Source of the DNA: Pseudomonas fluorescens
Lineage (GTDB): Bacteria; Pseudomonadota; Gammaproteobacteria; Pseudomonadales; Pseudomonadaceae
Direction of reading: 5' to 3'
NCBI RefSeq assembly: GCF_000967965.1
Contig: NZ_LACC01000022.1
Location: 1 to 64,000, forward strand
Length of the DNA stretch: 64,000 bases
Shown: positions 35,059 through 46,670 of the stretch, piece after piece
How positions within the stretch are numbered: the first letter of the stretch is position 1
Layout: each line of letters opens with the position of its first letter
Program-made: the position numbers and the translations under genes
Notes under the pieces: generated by a model
What the model was told of the DNA's origin: nothing
Seen by the model: the letters and a program-made list of their open reading frames with translations, nothing else
Databases searched by the model: none

Positions 35059-35523
35059 ATGCAAGGCCACCCAGATGTGATCGATTACCTCAACACGTTG
35101 CTGACCGGCGAACTGGCCGCGCGTGATCAATATTTCGTCCACTCGCGGATGTATGAGGACTGGGGTTTCACCAAGCTCTACGAACGAATCAACCACGAGA
35201 TGGAAGAGGAAGCAGGGCACGCTGATGCCTTGATGCGCCGGATTCTCATGCTCGAAGGCACACCGCGCATGCGTCCGGACGATCTCGATGTCGGCACCAC
35301 GGTGACCGAGATGCTCGAAGCGGACTTGCGCCTGGAGTACAAGGTGCGGGCTGCGCTGTGCAAGGGCATCAAGCTCTGCGAGCAGCACAAGGACTATGTC
35401 AGCCGCGAAATGCTGCGGGTTCAATTGCATGACACCGAAGAAGATCACACCTACTGGCTCGAGAAACAGTTGGGTCTGATCAAGTTGATCGGGCTTGAAA
35501 ACTACCTGCAATCCCACACCTGA
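35059..35523 (+). CDS. ftnA: Bacterial ferritin FtnA (annotated bacterioferritin BfrA in many genomes)
   Basis: 154 aa four-helix ferritin that stores iron as a ferric mineral in a 24-mer shell. Di-iron ferroxidase ligands are visible: Glu18, Glu51, His54, Glu93, Glu127 and His130. The residue at the heme-ligand position (Met52 in E. coli Bfr, context IDEMKHAD) is Ala52 here (EEEAGHAD), so the shell should not bind heme at the usual site. In P. aeruginosa the homologue next to katA was renamed FtnA for this reason. AGGGAG precedes ATG 35059. Convergent with uvrA over a shared terminator. Confidence 0.92.
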   Translation: MQGHPDVIDYLNTLLTGELAARDQYFVHSRMYEDWGFTKLYERINHEMEEEAGHADALMRRILMLEGTPRMRPDDLDVGTTVTEMLEADLRLEYKVRAALCKGIKLCEQHKDYVSREMLRVQLHDTEEDHTYWLEKQLGLIKLIGLENYLQSHT

Positions 35524-35540
35524 TTGCTGCGAATACAAAA

Positions 35541-35576
35541 AAGCCCCTGTCACTGATGAAGTGACAGGGGCTTTTT
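35541..35576. terminator. Bidirectional terminator between ftnA and uvrA
   Basis: 12-bp stem GCCCCTGTCACT (35543-35554) / AGTGACAGGGGC (35560-35571), loop GATGA, flanked by AAAAAA on the left and TTTTT on the right, so it works on both strands for the two convergent genes. Confidence 0.94.
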
Positions 35577-35588
35577 CATGGGGGCCGG

Positions 35589-38423
<2,835 letters not shown>

Positions 38424-38614
38424 AGTGGCCTCGCTTGGCGGGCGTCGAAAACGTAGGAGTATACGGCCAAATACTGGATGGATGCACACTATCGAACGAG
38501 TGGGCTACTGTCTTACATGAAGAGTGTGTCAGCAATGCGCGTCAAAGCGTCGCGATATACCCTGCCAATCGATGGGACTGGTAGAATCGCCGCCGGTTCA
38601 CATGAGGTTTTTCC

Positions 38615-40012
38615 ATGCACGATCCCCACAGCGAGCGCATGAGTGGCAGCGAGACCCGCGCAGCAAGCGGTCTGGCCCTGGTGTTCGCCTTCCGTATGCT
38701 TGGCATGTTCATGGTGTTGCCGGTACTGGCGACCTATGGGATGGATCTGGCCGGAGCCACGCCGGCCCTGATCGGTCTGGCGATTGGCGCTTATGGCCTG
38801 ACCCAGGCAGTGTTCCAGATTCCTTTCGGTTTCATTTCCGACCGCATCGGTCGCCGCCCGGTGATTTACCTGGGCCTGATCGTCTTTGCGCTCGGCAGTC
38901 TGCTGGCAGCCAATGCCGACTCGATCTGGGGCGTGATCGCCGGCCGGGTCCTGCAGGGCGCGGGGGCGATTTCCGCGGCGGTCATGGCGCTGTTGTCCGA
39001 CCTGACCCGCGAGCAGCACCGGACCAAGGCCATGGCCATGATCGGCATGACCATTGGCCTGTCGTTTGCGGTGGCCATGGTGGTCGGCCCGCTGCTGACC
39101 CGCGCCTTCGGACTGTCCGGATTGTTTCTTGCTACCGGAGGCATGGCGCTGTTCGGCATCGTGATCGTGATGTTCATGGTGCCGCGCTCCACCGGCCCGT
39201 TGCAGCACCGTGAGTCCCGTGTCGCGCGCCAGGCGCTGATCCCGACCCTCAAGCATCCGGACCTGCTGCGCCTGGACCTGGGCATTTTTGTGTTGCACGC
39301 GATGTTGATGTCCAGTTTCGTCGCCTTGCCGCTGGCGCTGGTCGAGAAAGCCGGGCTGCCCAAAGAGCAGCACTGGTGGGTGTACCTGACCGCGCTGCTG
39401 ATTTCTTTCTTCGCCATGATCCCGTTCATTATCTACGGCGAGAAGAAACGCAAAATGAAACGAGTTTTACTCGGCTCCGTCGTGACGCTGATGCTCACTG
39501 AGCTATTCTTCTGGCAGTTCGGCGACAGCTTGCGGGCTCTGGTGATCGGTACGGTGGTGTTCTTCACCGCGTTCAATCTGCTGGAAGCTTCGTTGCCGTC
39601 GTTGATCAGCAAGGTTTCACCGGCCGGAGGCAAGGGTACGGCGATGGGGGTTTACTCCACCAGCCAGTTCCTCGGCTCGGCACTGGGGGGAATCCTCGGT
39701 GGCTGGCTGTTCCAGCATGGCGGTCTGTCGGTTGTGTTCCTCGGATGCGCCGGTCTGGCTGCCCTCTGGCTGGCCTTTGCTGTTACCATGCGCGAACCTC
39801 CCTACGTCACGAGCCTGCGCTTGCCGTTGTCGCCTGAGGCGATCCGCGAAGCGGGTCTGGTCGAGCGCCTGAAGGCGGTCGTAGGGGTAACAGATGCAGT
39901 CATCGTCGCGGAAGAGGCGGCGATTTACATCAAACTGGACACCGAACTATTGGATCGCACCACCCTTGAGTGCCTGGTGAACAACCCGGCCGGGGCAGCG
40001 TGCGTAGCCTAG
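38615..40012 (+). CDS. YajR-type major facilitator superfamily transporter
   Basis: 465 aa. Twelve hydrophobic segments; motif A between TM2 and TM3 is GFISDRIGRRPVIYLG. After TM12 there is a soluble tail of about 65 residues (ERLKAVVGVTDAVIVAEEAA then IYIKLDTELLDRTTLECLV) with a beta-alpha-beta-beta-alpha pattern, like the C-terminal YAM domain of E. coli YajR. Substrate unknown; drug:proton antiport is the superfamily inference. Divergent from uvrA (191-base gap) and nine bases upstream of ssb, so ssb may be read from the same transcript. Same neighbourhood in P. aeruginosa (PA4233). Confidence 0.9.
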   Translation: MHDPHSERMSGSETRAASGLALVFAFRMLGMFMVLPVLATYGMDLAGATPALIGLAIGAYGLTQAVFQIPFGFISDRIGRRPVIYLGLIVFALGSLLAANADSIWGVIAGRVLQGAGAISAAVMALLSDLTREQHRTKAMAMIGMTIGLSFAVAMVVGPLLTRAFGLSGLFLATGGMALFGIVIVMFMVPRSTGPLQHRESRVARQALIPTLKHPDLLRLDLGIFVLHAMLMSSFVALPLALVEKAGLPKEQHWWVYLTALLISFFAMIPFIIYGEKKRKMKRVLLGSVVTLMLTELFFWQFGDSLRALVIGTVVFFTAFNLLEASLPSLISKVSPAGGKGTAMGVYSTSQFLGSALGGILGGWLFQHGGLSVVFLGCAGLAALWLAFAVTMREPPYVTSLRLPLSPEAIREAGLVERLKAVVGVTDAVIVAEEAAIYIKLDTELLDRTTLECLVNNPAGAACVA

Positions 40013-40021
40013 GAGAACGTT

Positions 40022-40540
40022 ATGGCCCGTGGGGTTAACAAAGTCATATTGGTCGGCACTTGCGGCCAGGATCCCGAAGTTCGCTACTTGCCTAACGGTA
40101 ACGCCGTGACCAACCTGAGTCTGGCGACCAGCGAACAGTGGACCGACAAGCAAACCGGTCAGAAAGTCGAAAAGACCGAATGGCACCGTGTGTCGATGTT
40201 CGGCAAGGTTGCAGAAATCGCTGGCGAATACCTGCGTAAAGGTTCGCAGGTCTACATCGAAGGCAAGCTGCAGACCCGCGAGTGGGAAAAAGACGGTATC
40301 AAGCGTTACACCACCGAAATCGTGGTCGACATGCAAGGCACCATGCAACTGCTGGGCGGCCGTCCACAGGGCGACCAGCAGGGCCAGGGCGGCGGTAACA
40401 ACTACCAGCAGTCCGCGCCACGCCAGCAGGCTCCGCGTCCACAGCAGTCGGCGCCGCAACAGTCGCGCCCGGCTCCACAGCAGGCTGCACCTCAGCCGGC
40501 TCCGGATTTCGACAGCTTTGATGACGATATTCCGTTCTAA
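40022..40540 (+). CDS. ssb: Single-stranded DNA-binding protein
   Basis: 172 aa. OB-fold domain in residues 1-110 ([39 protein letters not shown]), then a Gln/Pro-rich low-complexity linker, and the acidic tip FDDDIPF that recruits repair and replication proteins. AGGAGAACGTT precedes the ATG. Next to uvrA, as in many gamma-proteobacteria, but on the opposite strand behind the MFS gene. Confidence 0.98.
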   Translation: MARGVNKVILVGTCGQDPEVRYLPNGNAVTNLSLATSEQWTDKQTGQKVEKTEWHRVSMFGKVAEIAGEYLRKGSQVYIEGKLQTREWEKDGIKRYTTEIVVDMQGTMQLLGGRPQGDQQGQGGGNNYQQSAPRQQAPRPQQSAPQQSRPAPQQAAPQPAPDFDSFDDDIPF

Positions 40541-40541
40541 A

Positions 40542-40577
40542 GCAGCTGCCAGCCTCAAGCTACAAGCGGCAAGCTGA
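40542..40577. repeat. AAGCTxCAAGC-type interspersed repeat fragment
   Basis: Imperfect 7-10-base periodic motif (CTCAAGCTACAAGCGGCAAG) directly after ssb. Strings of this AAGCT/CAAGC kind recur in intergenic regions of fluorescent pseudomonads. Only one copy is in this window, so the call rests on memory of the family. Confidence 0.4.
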
Positions 40578-40582
40578 AATAC

Positions 40583-40617
40583 AAAACCCGCACTTCGGTC
40601 TGAAGTGCGGGTTTTTT
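40583..40617. terminator. Bidirectional terminator between ssb and the cysteine hydrolase gene
   Basis: 12-bp stem AACCCGCACTTC (40585-40596) / GAAGTGCGGGTT (40602-40613), loop GGTCT, A-run on the left and T-run on the right. Confidence 0.93.
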
Positions 40618-40643
40618 ATGGGCGGTGGAATTTGGTTGCAGAC

Positions 40644-41192
40644 TCAGGCCGCGAGGAACTCGTTGGTCGACACCACGCTGGCATAGGCAAACGCCAAGGA
40701 CGCCATGAACGCCGCATGAACCTGCGCCGCCGGAACCGCTACGCCATTGAACTCCAGGTCACGGGTGGCGCAGGCGTCGTGGATCACGGTGACCGTATAG
40801 CCAAAATCCGCCGCCGCACGGGTGATGCCGTCGACGCACATGTGGCTCATGCTGCCCACGACCACCAGTTCCTTGATGCCTTGCTCGTCGAGGATCGATT
40901 TCAGCTCGGTTTCGCGGAACGAGTTGACGAAGTGCTTGAGTACCACCGGTTCGTCGGCGTGGTTGAGCACTTTCGGGTGCAACTTCGCCCCCTCGGAGTT
41001 CGGAGTGAAAAACGGCGCTTCTTCGGAGGTGAATTCGTGGCGGATGTGTACCACTGAATCCCCCGCGTCGCGGAAGGCCTTGATCAGGCGGACGGCGTTG
41101 TCTGCGGCGGCGTCGGCACCGACCAGCGGCCACTTGCCTTGGGGGAAGTAGTCGTTCTGGATATCGACTACGATGAGCGCTTGCTTGGCCAT
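40644..41192 (-). CDS. Isochorismatase-family cysteine hydrolase
   Basis: 182 aa. Start at 41192 (MAKQALIVVDIQNDYFPQGK) with GAGGAAAC upstream; longer in-frame starts add an unrelated stretch. The catalytic triad of the family is visible: Asp in VVDIQNDYF, a Lys in VVLKHFVNSF, and Cys in GSMSHMCVDGITRAA. The family includes nicotinamidases, N-carbamoylsarcosine amidases and isochorismatases; the substrate cannot be set from sequence. It lies back to back with a GlxA-type regulator (about 100-base shared promoter region), the common arrangement in which that regulator controls the hydrolase. Confidence 0.9.
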   Translation of the reverse strand: MAKQALIVVDIQNDYFPQGKWPLVGADAAADNAVRLIKAFRDAGDSVVHIRHEFTSEEAPFFTPNSEGAKLHPKVLNHADEPVVLKHFVNSFRETELKSILDEQGIKELVVVGSMSHMCVDGITRAAADFGYTVTVIHDACATRDLEFNGVAVPAAQVHAAFMASLAFAYASVVSTNEFLAA

Positions 41193-41293
41193 GACTGTTT
41201 CCTCGAAGTGTGTGTTGGTGTGGAATGAAGTATTGGCTCTGGCAGGTGATCCGGGGATTGGCCGCACCGACAATAGAAGGGGGAAAACTGACA

Positions 41294-42286
41294 ATGGACG
41301 CAGAAAGGGCAATCGCTGAACTCGGCGTGCTGATCTATCCCGGTGCGCAGATGGCGGCGGTGCATGGCTTGACGGACTTGTTCGGGGTGGCCAATCGGAT
41401 CGCTGCCGAGCATCAGTCTGCGCAGTTGCCACTGTTGCGGGTCAGCCATTGGCAGGTCGAAGGCGATCAGCCGCCGGTTCGGGTCTTCGACAGCCATCCA
41501 GGCCCGGAGCCCGCCTTGGTGGCCGTGTTGATTCCGCCTTCGATCGGCGGTTTTTCCGAGGGCCAGGCGCCACAGGGATTGATCCGCTGGTTACGTGAAC
41601 AACATGCCAGCGGCGCGACGCTGGGCGGTGTTTGCGTGGGTTCTATCCTGTTGGCCGAAAGCGGTCTGCTCGATGGTCGCAGCGCCACCACTCACTGGAC
41701 CTCGGCCAAAGCCTTCGCCGAACGTTATCCGGCGATCAGGCTCAAGGCCGATACGCCGATTGTCGATGACGGCGATCTGATTACCACTGCCGGGCTGATG
41801 GCCTGGTCGGAACTGGGTCTGCGCCTGGTCAACCGGCTGCTGGGGCCGAGCATCGCCACCAACACCGCACGTTTTCTGGTGGTGGAACACAGCGACAGCG
41901 CCAGTGAGTGCGGCAGCAACTTTGCGCCGATCCTCAGCCACGGCGATGCGGCGATACTCAAGGTGCAGCACTGGCTGCAAAGCACCGGGGCGACCGATGT
42001 GTCGCTGGCGGCAATGGCCGAAAAGGCAGGGCTGGAAGAACGCACCTTCCTGCGCCGTTTCCGCGCGGCCACCGGGCTCAAACCCACGGAATACTGCCAG
42101 CATCTGCGAGTCGGCAAGGCCCGGGAAATGCTTGAGTTCACCAACGGCACCATCGACCACATCGCCTGGACCGTGGGTTATCAGGACCCCGGGGCGTTTC
42201 GTGCGACGTTCAGGAAAATCACTGGGTTGGCGCCGAGTGATTATCGGACGCGGTTTGGAGTGACGCCGGCTGCTGCGGCACGGTAG
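41294..42286 (+). CDS. GlxA-family transcriptional regulator (DJ-1/PfpI domain plus AraC helix-turn-helix)
   Basis: 330 aa. Residues about 10-175 form a DJ-1/PfpI domain with a nucleophile-elbow cysteine (GGVCVGSILLAESG) and downstream TTHW; residues about 225-325 are an AraC-type DNA-binding domain (LAAMAEKAGLEERTFLRRF, IDHIAWTVGYQDPGAFRATF). Start ATG 41294 is preceded by AAGGGGGAAAA; an in-frame ATG at 41210 would overlap the divergent promoter. Such regulators sense small nitrogen-containing metabolites in Pseudomonas. The ligand here is unknown; the neighbouring hydrolase is the likely target. Confidence 0.9.
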   Translation: MDAERAIAELGVLIYPGAQMAAVHGLTDLFGVANRIAAEHQSAQLPLLRVSHWQVEGDQPPVRVFDSHPGPEPALVAVLIPPSIGGFSEGQAPQGLIRWLREQHASGATLGGVCVGSILLAESGLLDGRSATTHWTSAKAFAERYPAIRLKADTPIVDDGDLITTAGLMAWSELGLRLVNRLLGPSIATNTARFLVVEHSDSASECGSNFAPILSHGDAAILKVQHWLQSTGATDVSLAAMAEKAGLEERTFLRRFRAATGLKPTEYCQHLRVGKAREMLEFTNGTIDHIAWTVGYQDPGAFRATFRKITGLAPSDYRTRFGVTPAAAAR

Positions 42287-42500
42287 GCCATTAACAACAA
42301 ATCCCACATTGGTTCTGTGCCAGTATTGAATCGTGCAAAATGCCGGAATATCAAAGGGCGTCGTGCAGAATAAAACAGGCCACATGCCATCACTTCCTGT
42401 GCAACGAGCTGATTTAAACCCCCTTTTCCCTCAACAGGCCTTGGCCTGATCTCTGCACCCCTTCATCTACATTCATCAAGCGTCGATTGAAGGGGGATGC

Positions 42501-43610
42501 ATGACCCCAACAAACCGCAGGAAACTGGTGGTCGCCCATTCGGTGCTCGCCGACGCCCCACTGCACGAAGTTGAAACCAACCGTGCACTGGCCCGCTGGC
42601 TGGCGCAGATTTTGGGGCTCAAGTACGGCGGCAGCTATGACCCGCAGTTGCATGACGGGCGAGACCTCTACCTTTTGCCGACCCAGACCCTGGTGGGCGC
42701 GGCGGCTGCCCGGCAACTGGGGGTCAAAGGGCCGGAGGACTTGTGGGGCGGTTATGTCGACCACGACTTCATCTGCACCAAGGCCATCAGCCACGGGTTG
42801 CTCAACCACCACGCCCACGCGCCGCCAGGCTGGGCGCCGTTGTTTTCCGAGCGGGTGCGCAGCGTGGTGCTCGACGGTTTCAGCGTGTTCTCCCTGAAGG
42901 ATGCGCGCCCGGCGGCGGAGCATCTGTTGTCCACCGGGCCGATCCGTCTGAAGCCGATTCATGCCTGCGCCGGGCGTGGTCAGGAAGTGATCAAAAGCCT
43001 CGACGAGTTCGATGAAGTGCTGGCCAGGCCAGAGGCTGAGGCCACGTTCTGCGAAGGCGTGGTGCTCGAACAGGATCTGAACCAGGTGATCACCCACAGC
43101 GTCGGCCAGAGTTTTATCAGCGGCAAGGTACTCAGTTACTGCGGTGATCAATACTTGACCGAGGACGCTCAGGGTGAGCAGGTGTATGGCGGGTCCAACC
43201 TGTCGGTGGTGCCGGGTGACTATGACCAATTGCTGAAGCTGGATCTGCCGGAAGACGTGCAACTGGCGATCCATCAGGCACAGGTGTTCGACAACGCGGC
43301 GGATGAAGCCTATCCGGGGTTCTATGCCTCGCGGCGCAATTACGACATCGCCCAGGGTCTGGGCAGCAACGGCCAGCCGCGCAGTGGCGTGCTCGAACAG
43401 TCCTGGCGCATGGGCGGAGCCAGCAGTGCTGAGGTGGCGGCCTTGCAGAGTTTCATCAACGATCCGGGGATGCGCGCGATTCGTGTGTCTTCGGTGGAAA
43501 CCTACATCGATCAGCCGCTGCCGGCGGACGCCATCGAGGTGTACCGCGGGCCGGCCCAGACCAGTGACTTTCTCCTCAAGTACGTGACGGTTAAATCCTA
43601 TGACGGCTAG
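42501..43610 (+). CDS. DUF3182 family protein, possible ATP-grasp-like enzyme
   Basis: 369 aa, soluble, no signal peptide. I recall this as DUF3182; function undescribed. Visible: an N-terminal alpha/beta part (KLVVAHSVLADAPLHEVETN), then GPIRLKPIHACAGRGQEVI, which resembles the nucleotide-binding lysine and glycine-rich loop of ATP-grasp enzymes, then ATFCEGVVLEQDLNQVITHS and YGGSNLSVVPGDYDQLL. The ATP-grasp idea is inference. GAAGGGGGATGC lies before ATG 42501. The 214-base spacer before it holds no ORF and no clear promoter. Its last 11 bases overlap the next gene. Confidence 0.75.
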   Translation: MTPTNRRKLVVAHSVLADAPLHEVETNRALARWLAQILGLKYGGSYDPQLHDGRDLYLLPTQTLVGAAAARQLGVKGPEDLWGGYVDHDFICTKAISHGLLNHHAHAPPGWAPLFSERVRSVVLDGFSVFSLKDARPAAEHLLSTGPIRLKPIHACAGRGQEVIKSLDEFDEVLARPEAEATFCEGVVLEQDLNQVITHSVGQSFISGKVLSYCGDQYLTEDAQGEQVYGGSNLSVVPGDYDQLLKLDLPEDVQLAIHQAQVFDNAADEAYPGFYASRRNYDIAQGLGSNGQPRSGVLEQSWRMGGASSAEVAALQSFINDPGMRAIRVSSVETYIDQPLPADAIEVYRGPAQTSDFLLKYVTVKSYDG

Positions 43611-44358
43611 AAGCGAATCCATTCAGATCGACATCGACGACGAACAGATGAGCGGGACCTTCCTGAGCCCCAAATCGAAAGTCCCCGGCGTGCTCTTCGT
43701 GCACGGTTGGGGCGGCAGTCAGGAGCGGGATCTGGAGCGCGCCAAAGGTATCGCCGGGTTGGGGTGCGTGTGCCTGACCTTCGACCTGCGCGGGCACACC
43801 GGTGGTACCGGTATCCCATTGACCCGGGTAACCCGGGAAGACAATTTGCGTGACCTGCTGGCGGCCTATGACCGCTTGCTCGCGCATCCGGCCCTCGATA
43901 CCTCGGCAATTGCCGTAGTCGGCACCAGTTACGGGGGGTATCTGGCCTCGATCCTGACCTCGCTCAGGCCGGTGCGTTGGCTGGCGCTGCGAGTGCCAGC
44001 GCTGTATCGCGACGAGCAATGGCACGCGCCGAAACGCGACCTGGACAAGCTGGATCTGCGTGATTACCGAAGCACCCTGGTGCGTGCCGACAGCAACCGG
44101 GCGTTGCATGCCTGCTCGCAATTCACCGGGGATGTCCTGCTGGTGCAGTCGGAGACCGACGACTACGTGCCCCATTCGACGATCATGAGTTACCGCGCGG
44201 CGTGCCAGCAGACTCACTCGTTGACCCATCGCATCATCGATGGCGCCGACCACGCGCTGAGCGATCCGGTTTCGCAGCAGGCCTACACCTCGATCCTCGT
44301 CGGGTGGATTACCGAGATGGTGGTGGGGGAGCGGTTGAGCATTATTCAATCATCCTGA
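43600..44358 (+). CDS. Alpha/beta hydrolase (dienelactone-hydrolase/peptidase-like)
   Basis: 252 aa, soluble. Oxyanion-region motif FVHGWGGSQERD; nucleophile elbow VVGTSYGGYLAS with the catalytic Ser; acidic residue in LLVQSETDDYVP and His in IDGADHALSDP complete the triad. The start at 43600 lies within the end of the DUF3182 gene, so the pair is translationally coupled and probably works on one substrate. It could be an esterase, thioesterase or amidase. It converges on the ybhN-type gene 46 bases away. Confidence 0.85.
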   Translation: MTARSESIQIDIDDEQMSGTFLSPKSKVPGVLFVHGWGGSQERDLERAKGIAGLGCVCLTFDLRGHTGGTGIPLTRVTREDNLRDLLAAYDRLLAHPALDTSAIAVVGTSYGGYLASILTSLRPVRWLALRVPALYRDEQWHAPKRDLDKLDLRDYRSTLVRADSNRALHACSQFTGDVLLVQSETDDYVPHSTIMSYRAACQQTHSLTHRIIDGADHALSDPVSQQAYTSILVGWITEMVVGERLSIIQSS

Positions 44359-44371
44359 GATTTGCGCTGGT

Positions 44372-44390
44372 CCTGCTCGCGATGGCGTCC
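44372..44390. repeat. REP-like fragment in a convergent spacer
   Basis: CCTGCTCGCGATGGCG resembles the half-palindromes at 51347-51362 and 59013-59024. It lies in the 46-base gap between the hydrolase and the ybhN-type gene and cannot form a full hairpin on its own. Confidence 0.45.
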
Positions 44391-44404
44391 TCACAACCAC
44401 CCCA

Positions 44405-45391
44405 TCACTTTGGTTTTTTCTCGATCCGCAACGCCTTGGCCTTGGCCTCCACCAGCAAATACATCACCAGGGCAATCAACAGCGGCAGGATGAAATAAAT
44501 CGCCCGATAGGCCAGCAGCCCCGCCACCAGGCTGCCTCGCGAAACCTCGTGTTGCAGCAACGCCACGAACACAGCTTCCAGCACGCCGAGCCCGGCCGGG
44601 ATGTGAGTGATGACTCCGGAGATGGCACTGATCAGCAACACACCCAGCACCAGTGGATAATCCAGTTTGCTCGGCAGCAAGGTGAAAATCACCGCCGCCA
44701 TCAGCGACCAGTTCAGGGCACCGAGGGCCAGTTGCAGCACCGCCATGTGCAGCGAAGGCAGGTCAATCTCGATGCCTCGAATCGCCCACTCCCGACGCTT
44801 GGCAAACCGGCACGCCGCCAGGTACCCGGCGCTCAGCAGCAACAGTAAAACCCCCACGCCTTGCAGCGCGCTACTGCTGAGCTTCCAGCCCGGCGGCATG
44901 CGCACCAGCCCGCTGCTGAACACGGCACCGGCAATCACCATGTACCCAAACCAGTTGGTTGCCAGGCTCAGGCCGAGGATTTTCGCGATGTTGCTCTTGC
45001 TGACCCCGAGCCGCGAATACAGCCGGTAACGCATGGCAATGCCGCCGACCCAGGCGCTCAGGTTCAGGTTGAAGGCGTAGCTGATGATCCCCACCGGCAG
45101 GATCTGCTTCCAGGTCAGGTTCTGACGGATGTAGGTGCGGCCGATCAGGTCGAAGCAGGCGTACACCAGAAAACTCACCAGGGTCAGCCCCGACGCAATG
45201 ATCAGCGTGCGCACCTTGAAATCCGCCAGGTTATCGAACACCTCGTTCCATTCGAGGCGCTGGGCAAGCATCGTGAACAGCACGATCAGCATCAGGAAAA
45301 ACAGCATCGTCAGCGGTCGTTTCCAGCGGCTCCAGTGCGGCTTGCCAGGGCTTTTGGCGTGAGTTGTCGTGTGGGGTTCAGCGCGGTTCAT
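44405..45391 (-). CDS. ybhN: YbhN/UPF0104 family integral membrane protein
   Basis: 328 aa with about eight hydrophobic segments (for example LTMLFFLMLIVLFTMLAQRL and AVLQLALGALNWSLMAAVIF). Related to the flippase-like membrane part of lysylphosphatidylglycerol synthases (LNLSAWVGGIAMRYRLYSRL and GVITHIPAGLGVLEAVFVAL are the conserved stretches) but lacking the soluble aminoacyl-transferase domain. Start overlaps the end of the clsB-type gene by 14 bases. In E. coli ybhN, ybhO (clsB) and ybhP form the same cluster, which points to membrane-lipid handling; activity is not established. Confidence 0.88.
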   Translation of the reverse strand: MNRAEPHTTTHAKSPGKPHWSRWKRPLTMLFFLMLIVLFTMLAQRLEWNEVFDNLADFKVRTLIIASGLTLVSFLVYACFDLIGRTYIRQNLTWKQILPVGIISYAFNLNLSAWVGGIAMRYRLYSRLGVSKSNIAKILGLSLATNWFGYMVIAGAVFSSGLVRMPPGWKLSSSALQGVGVLLLLLSAGYLAACRFAKRREWAIRGIEIDLPSLHMAVLQLALGALNWSLMAAVIFTLLPSKLDYPLVLGVLLISAISGVITHIPAGLGVLEAVFVALLQHEVSRGSLVAGLLAYRAIYFILPLLIALVMYLLVEAKAKALRIEKKPK

Positions 45392-46670
45392 GGTCAGCGC
45401 TCCCGGTCGGAACAGGGAAGGGTTTAAGGCGAGGTTTGTGCGCCGGCAACCAACCGGCCCACGCCGGGAAATGCCGCAGGAAGTGAAACACCAGAAAACC
45501 GATGGTCATGTGCCAGACACGCCCGCGTGGCGCGATGTCGTGAGACATGGCCTTGCAATGGTTGTCGCTGAGGTCTTCCAGGCGATCGAACAGAACTCGA
45601 TTGAAGCAACGGTCGCGGATCAGCACGTTGGCTTCCAGATTCATCGACAGGCTCAAGGGGTCGAGGTTGCTCGAGCCTACGGTGCTCCAGTCTTCATCCA
45701 CCAGCGCGACCTTGCCGTGCAGCGGGCGGTCGCAATATTCGTAGATCTTCACTCCGGACTTGAGCAAGTACTCGTAGGTCATGCGCGCCGCAAGCCTGGC
45801 CACCCGCATGTCTGGCTGGCCCTGCAGGATCAGCCGCACATCCACGCCACGGCGGGCCGCGTTGCGGATCTCGCGCAGCAAGCGGAAACCGGGAAAGAAG
45901 TAGGCGTTGGCGATCACCACCCGGCGCTGCGCCTGGCACAATACCTGGCGGTAAACCTCCTCGATGTCGGTCTGGTGCTCTCCGTTGTCGCGGTACACCA
46001 GCCGCACCTGGCCATCGTGATCACTGAAGGCCAGTTCCGAACGCCGCTGCCGACGGCGTTGCCACCAGTATTTGGCGTGCACCGGGCGACCGCATTGCAG
46101 CAGGGCAAAGTGATGGATATCGGCCACGGCCGGGCCTTGCACTTCTACGGAATAATCCTGTTTGGCCTCGGGGCCGAAGTCGGCCAGATGATCGGCGGAA
46201 AAGTTGATCCCGCCGACGAACGCGACGGTGCCATCGACCACCACAATCTTGCGGTGCAGACGCCGGAACCAGTTGGTGCGGATGCCCAGGCGTTTCGGCG
46301 CCGGGTCGAACATTTGCAGGTGCACGCCGGCGGCGGTCAGGGCGGTGAGGAACCCGGTACTCAGTTCGCCGCAGCCAAAGCCGTCGAGGCTGACGGTAGT
46401 GCGCACGCCACGTTGAGCGGCTTCGATCAGGATCTGCTGCAGCTCATTGCCGACCTTGTCCTCGAACAGAATGAAGGTTTCCAGCAGGATTTCATTTTGC
46501 GCCCGGCGCAGGGCTTCAAACACCCGGGGAAAATACGCCTCGCCGTTTTCCAGCAATTCGACCCGATTGCTGCCTTGCCAGCCGTATTCGACATCGACTG
46601 CTGTCGGCTCGCGGGTCGGCGGAGCAGGGATATGTTCCAGGGTGGTTTTTTCCATCGACTGGCTGCTCAT
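45378..46670 (-). CDS. clsB: Cardiolipin synthase B (phospholipase D superfamily)
   Basis: 430 aa. Two HKD motifs: [17 protein letters not shown] and [19 protein letters not shown], each with His, Lys and Asp. ClsB enzymes make cardiolipin or phosphatidylglycerol by phosphatidyl transfer. No N-terminal membrane anchors, unlike ClsA. Start ATG 46670 ([15 protein letters not shown]) overlaps the upstream stop as ATGA; the longer in-frame ORF up to 47054 lies inside that upstream gene and is rejected. Confidence 0.93.
   Translation of the reverse strand: MSSQSMEKTTLEHIPAPPTREPTAVDVEYGWQGSNRVELLENGEAYFPRVFEALRRAQNEILLETFILFEDKVGNELQQILIEAAQRGVRTTVSLDGFGCGELSTGFLTALTAAGVHLQMFDPAPKRLGIRTNWFRRLHRKIVVVDGTVAFVGGINFSADHLADFGPEAKQDYSVEVQGPAVADIHHFALLQCGRPVHAKYWWQRRRQRRSELAFSDHDGQVRLVYRDNGEHQTDIEEVYRQVLCQAQRRVVIANAYFFPGFRLLREIRNAARRGVDVRLILQGQPDMRVARLAARMTYEYLLKSGVKIYEYCDRPLHGKVALVDEDWSTVGSSNLDPLSLSMNLEANVLIRDRCFNRVLFDRLEDLSDNHCKAMSHDIAPRGRVWHMTIGFLVFHFLRHFPAWAGWLPAHKPRLKPFPVPTGSADHEPR

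Noticed and set aside
38474-38489. Possible LexA/SOS box upstream of uvrA (CTG-N10-CAC)
   Set aside because: The second half-site is not CAG and the centre is not AT-rich; too weak to list as a regulatory site.
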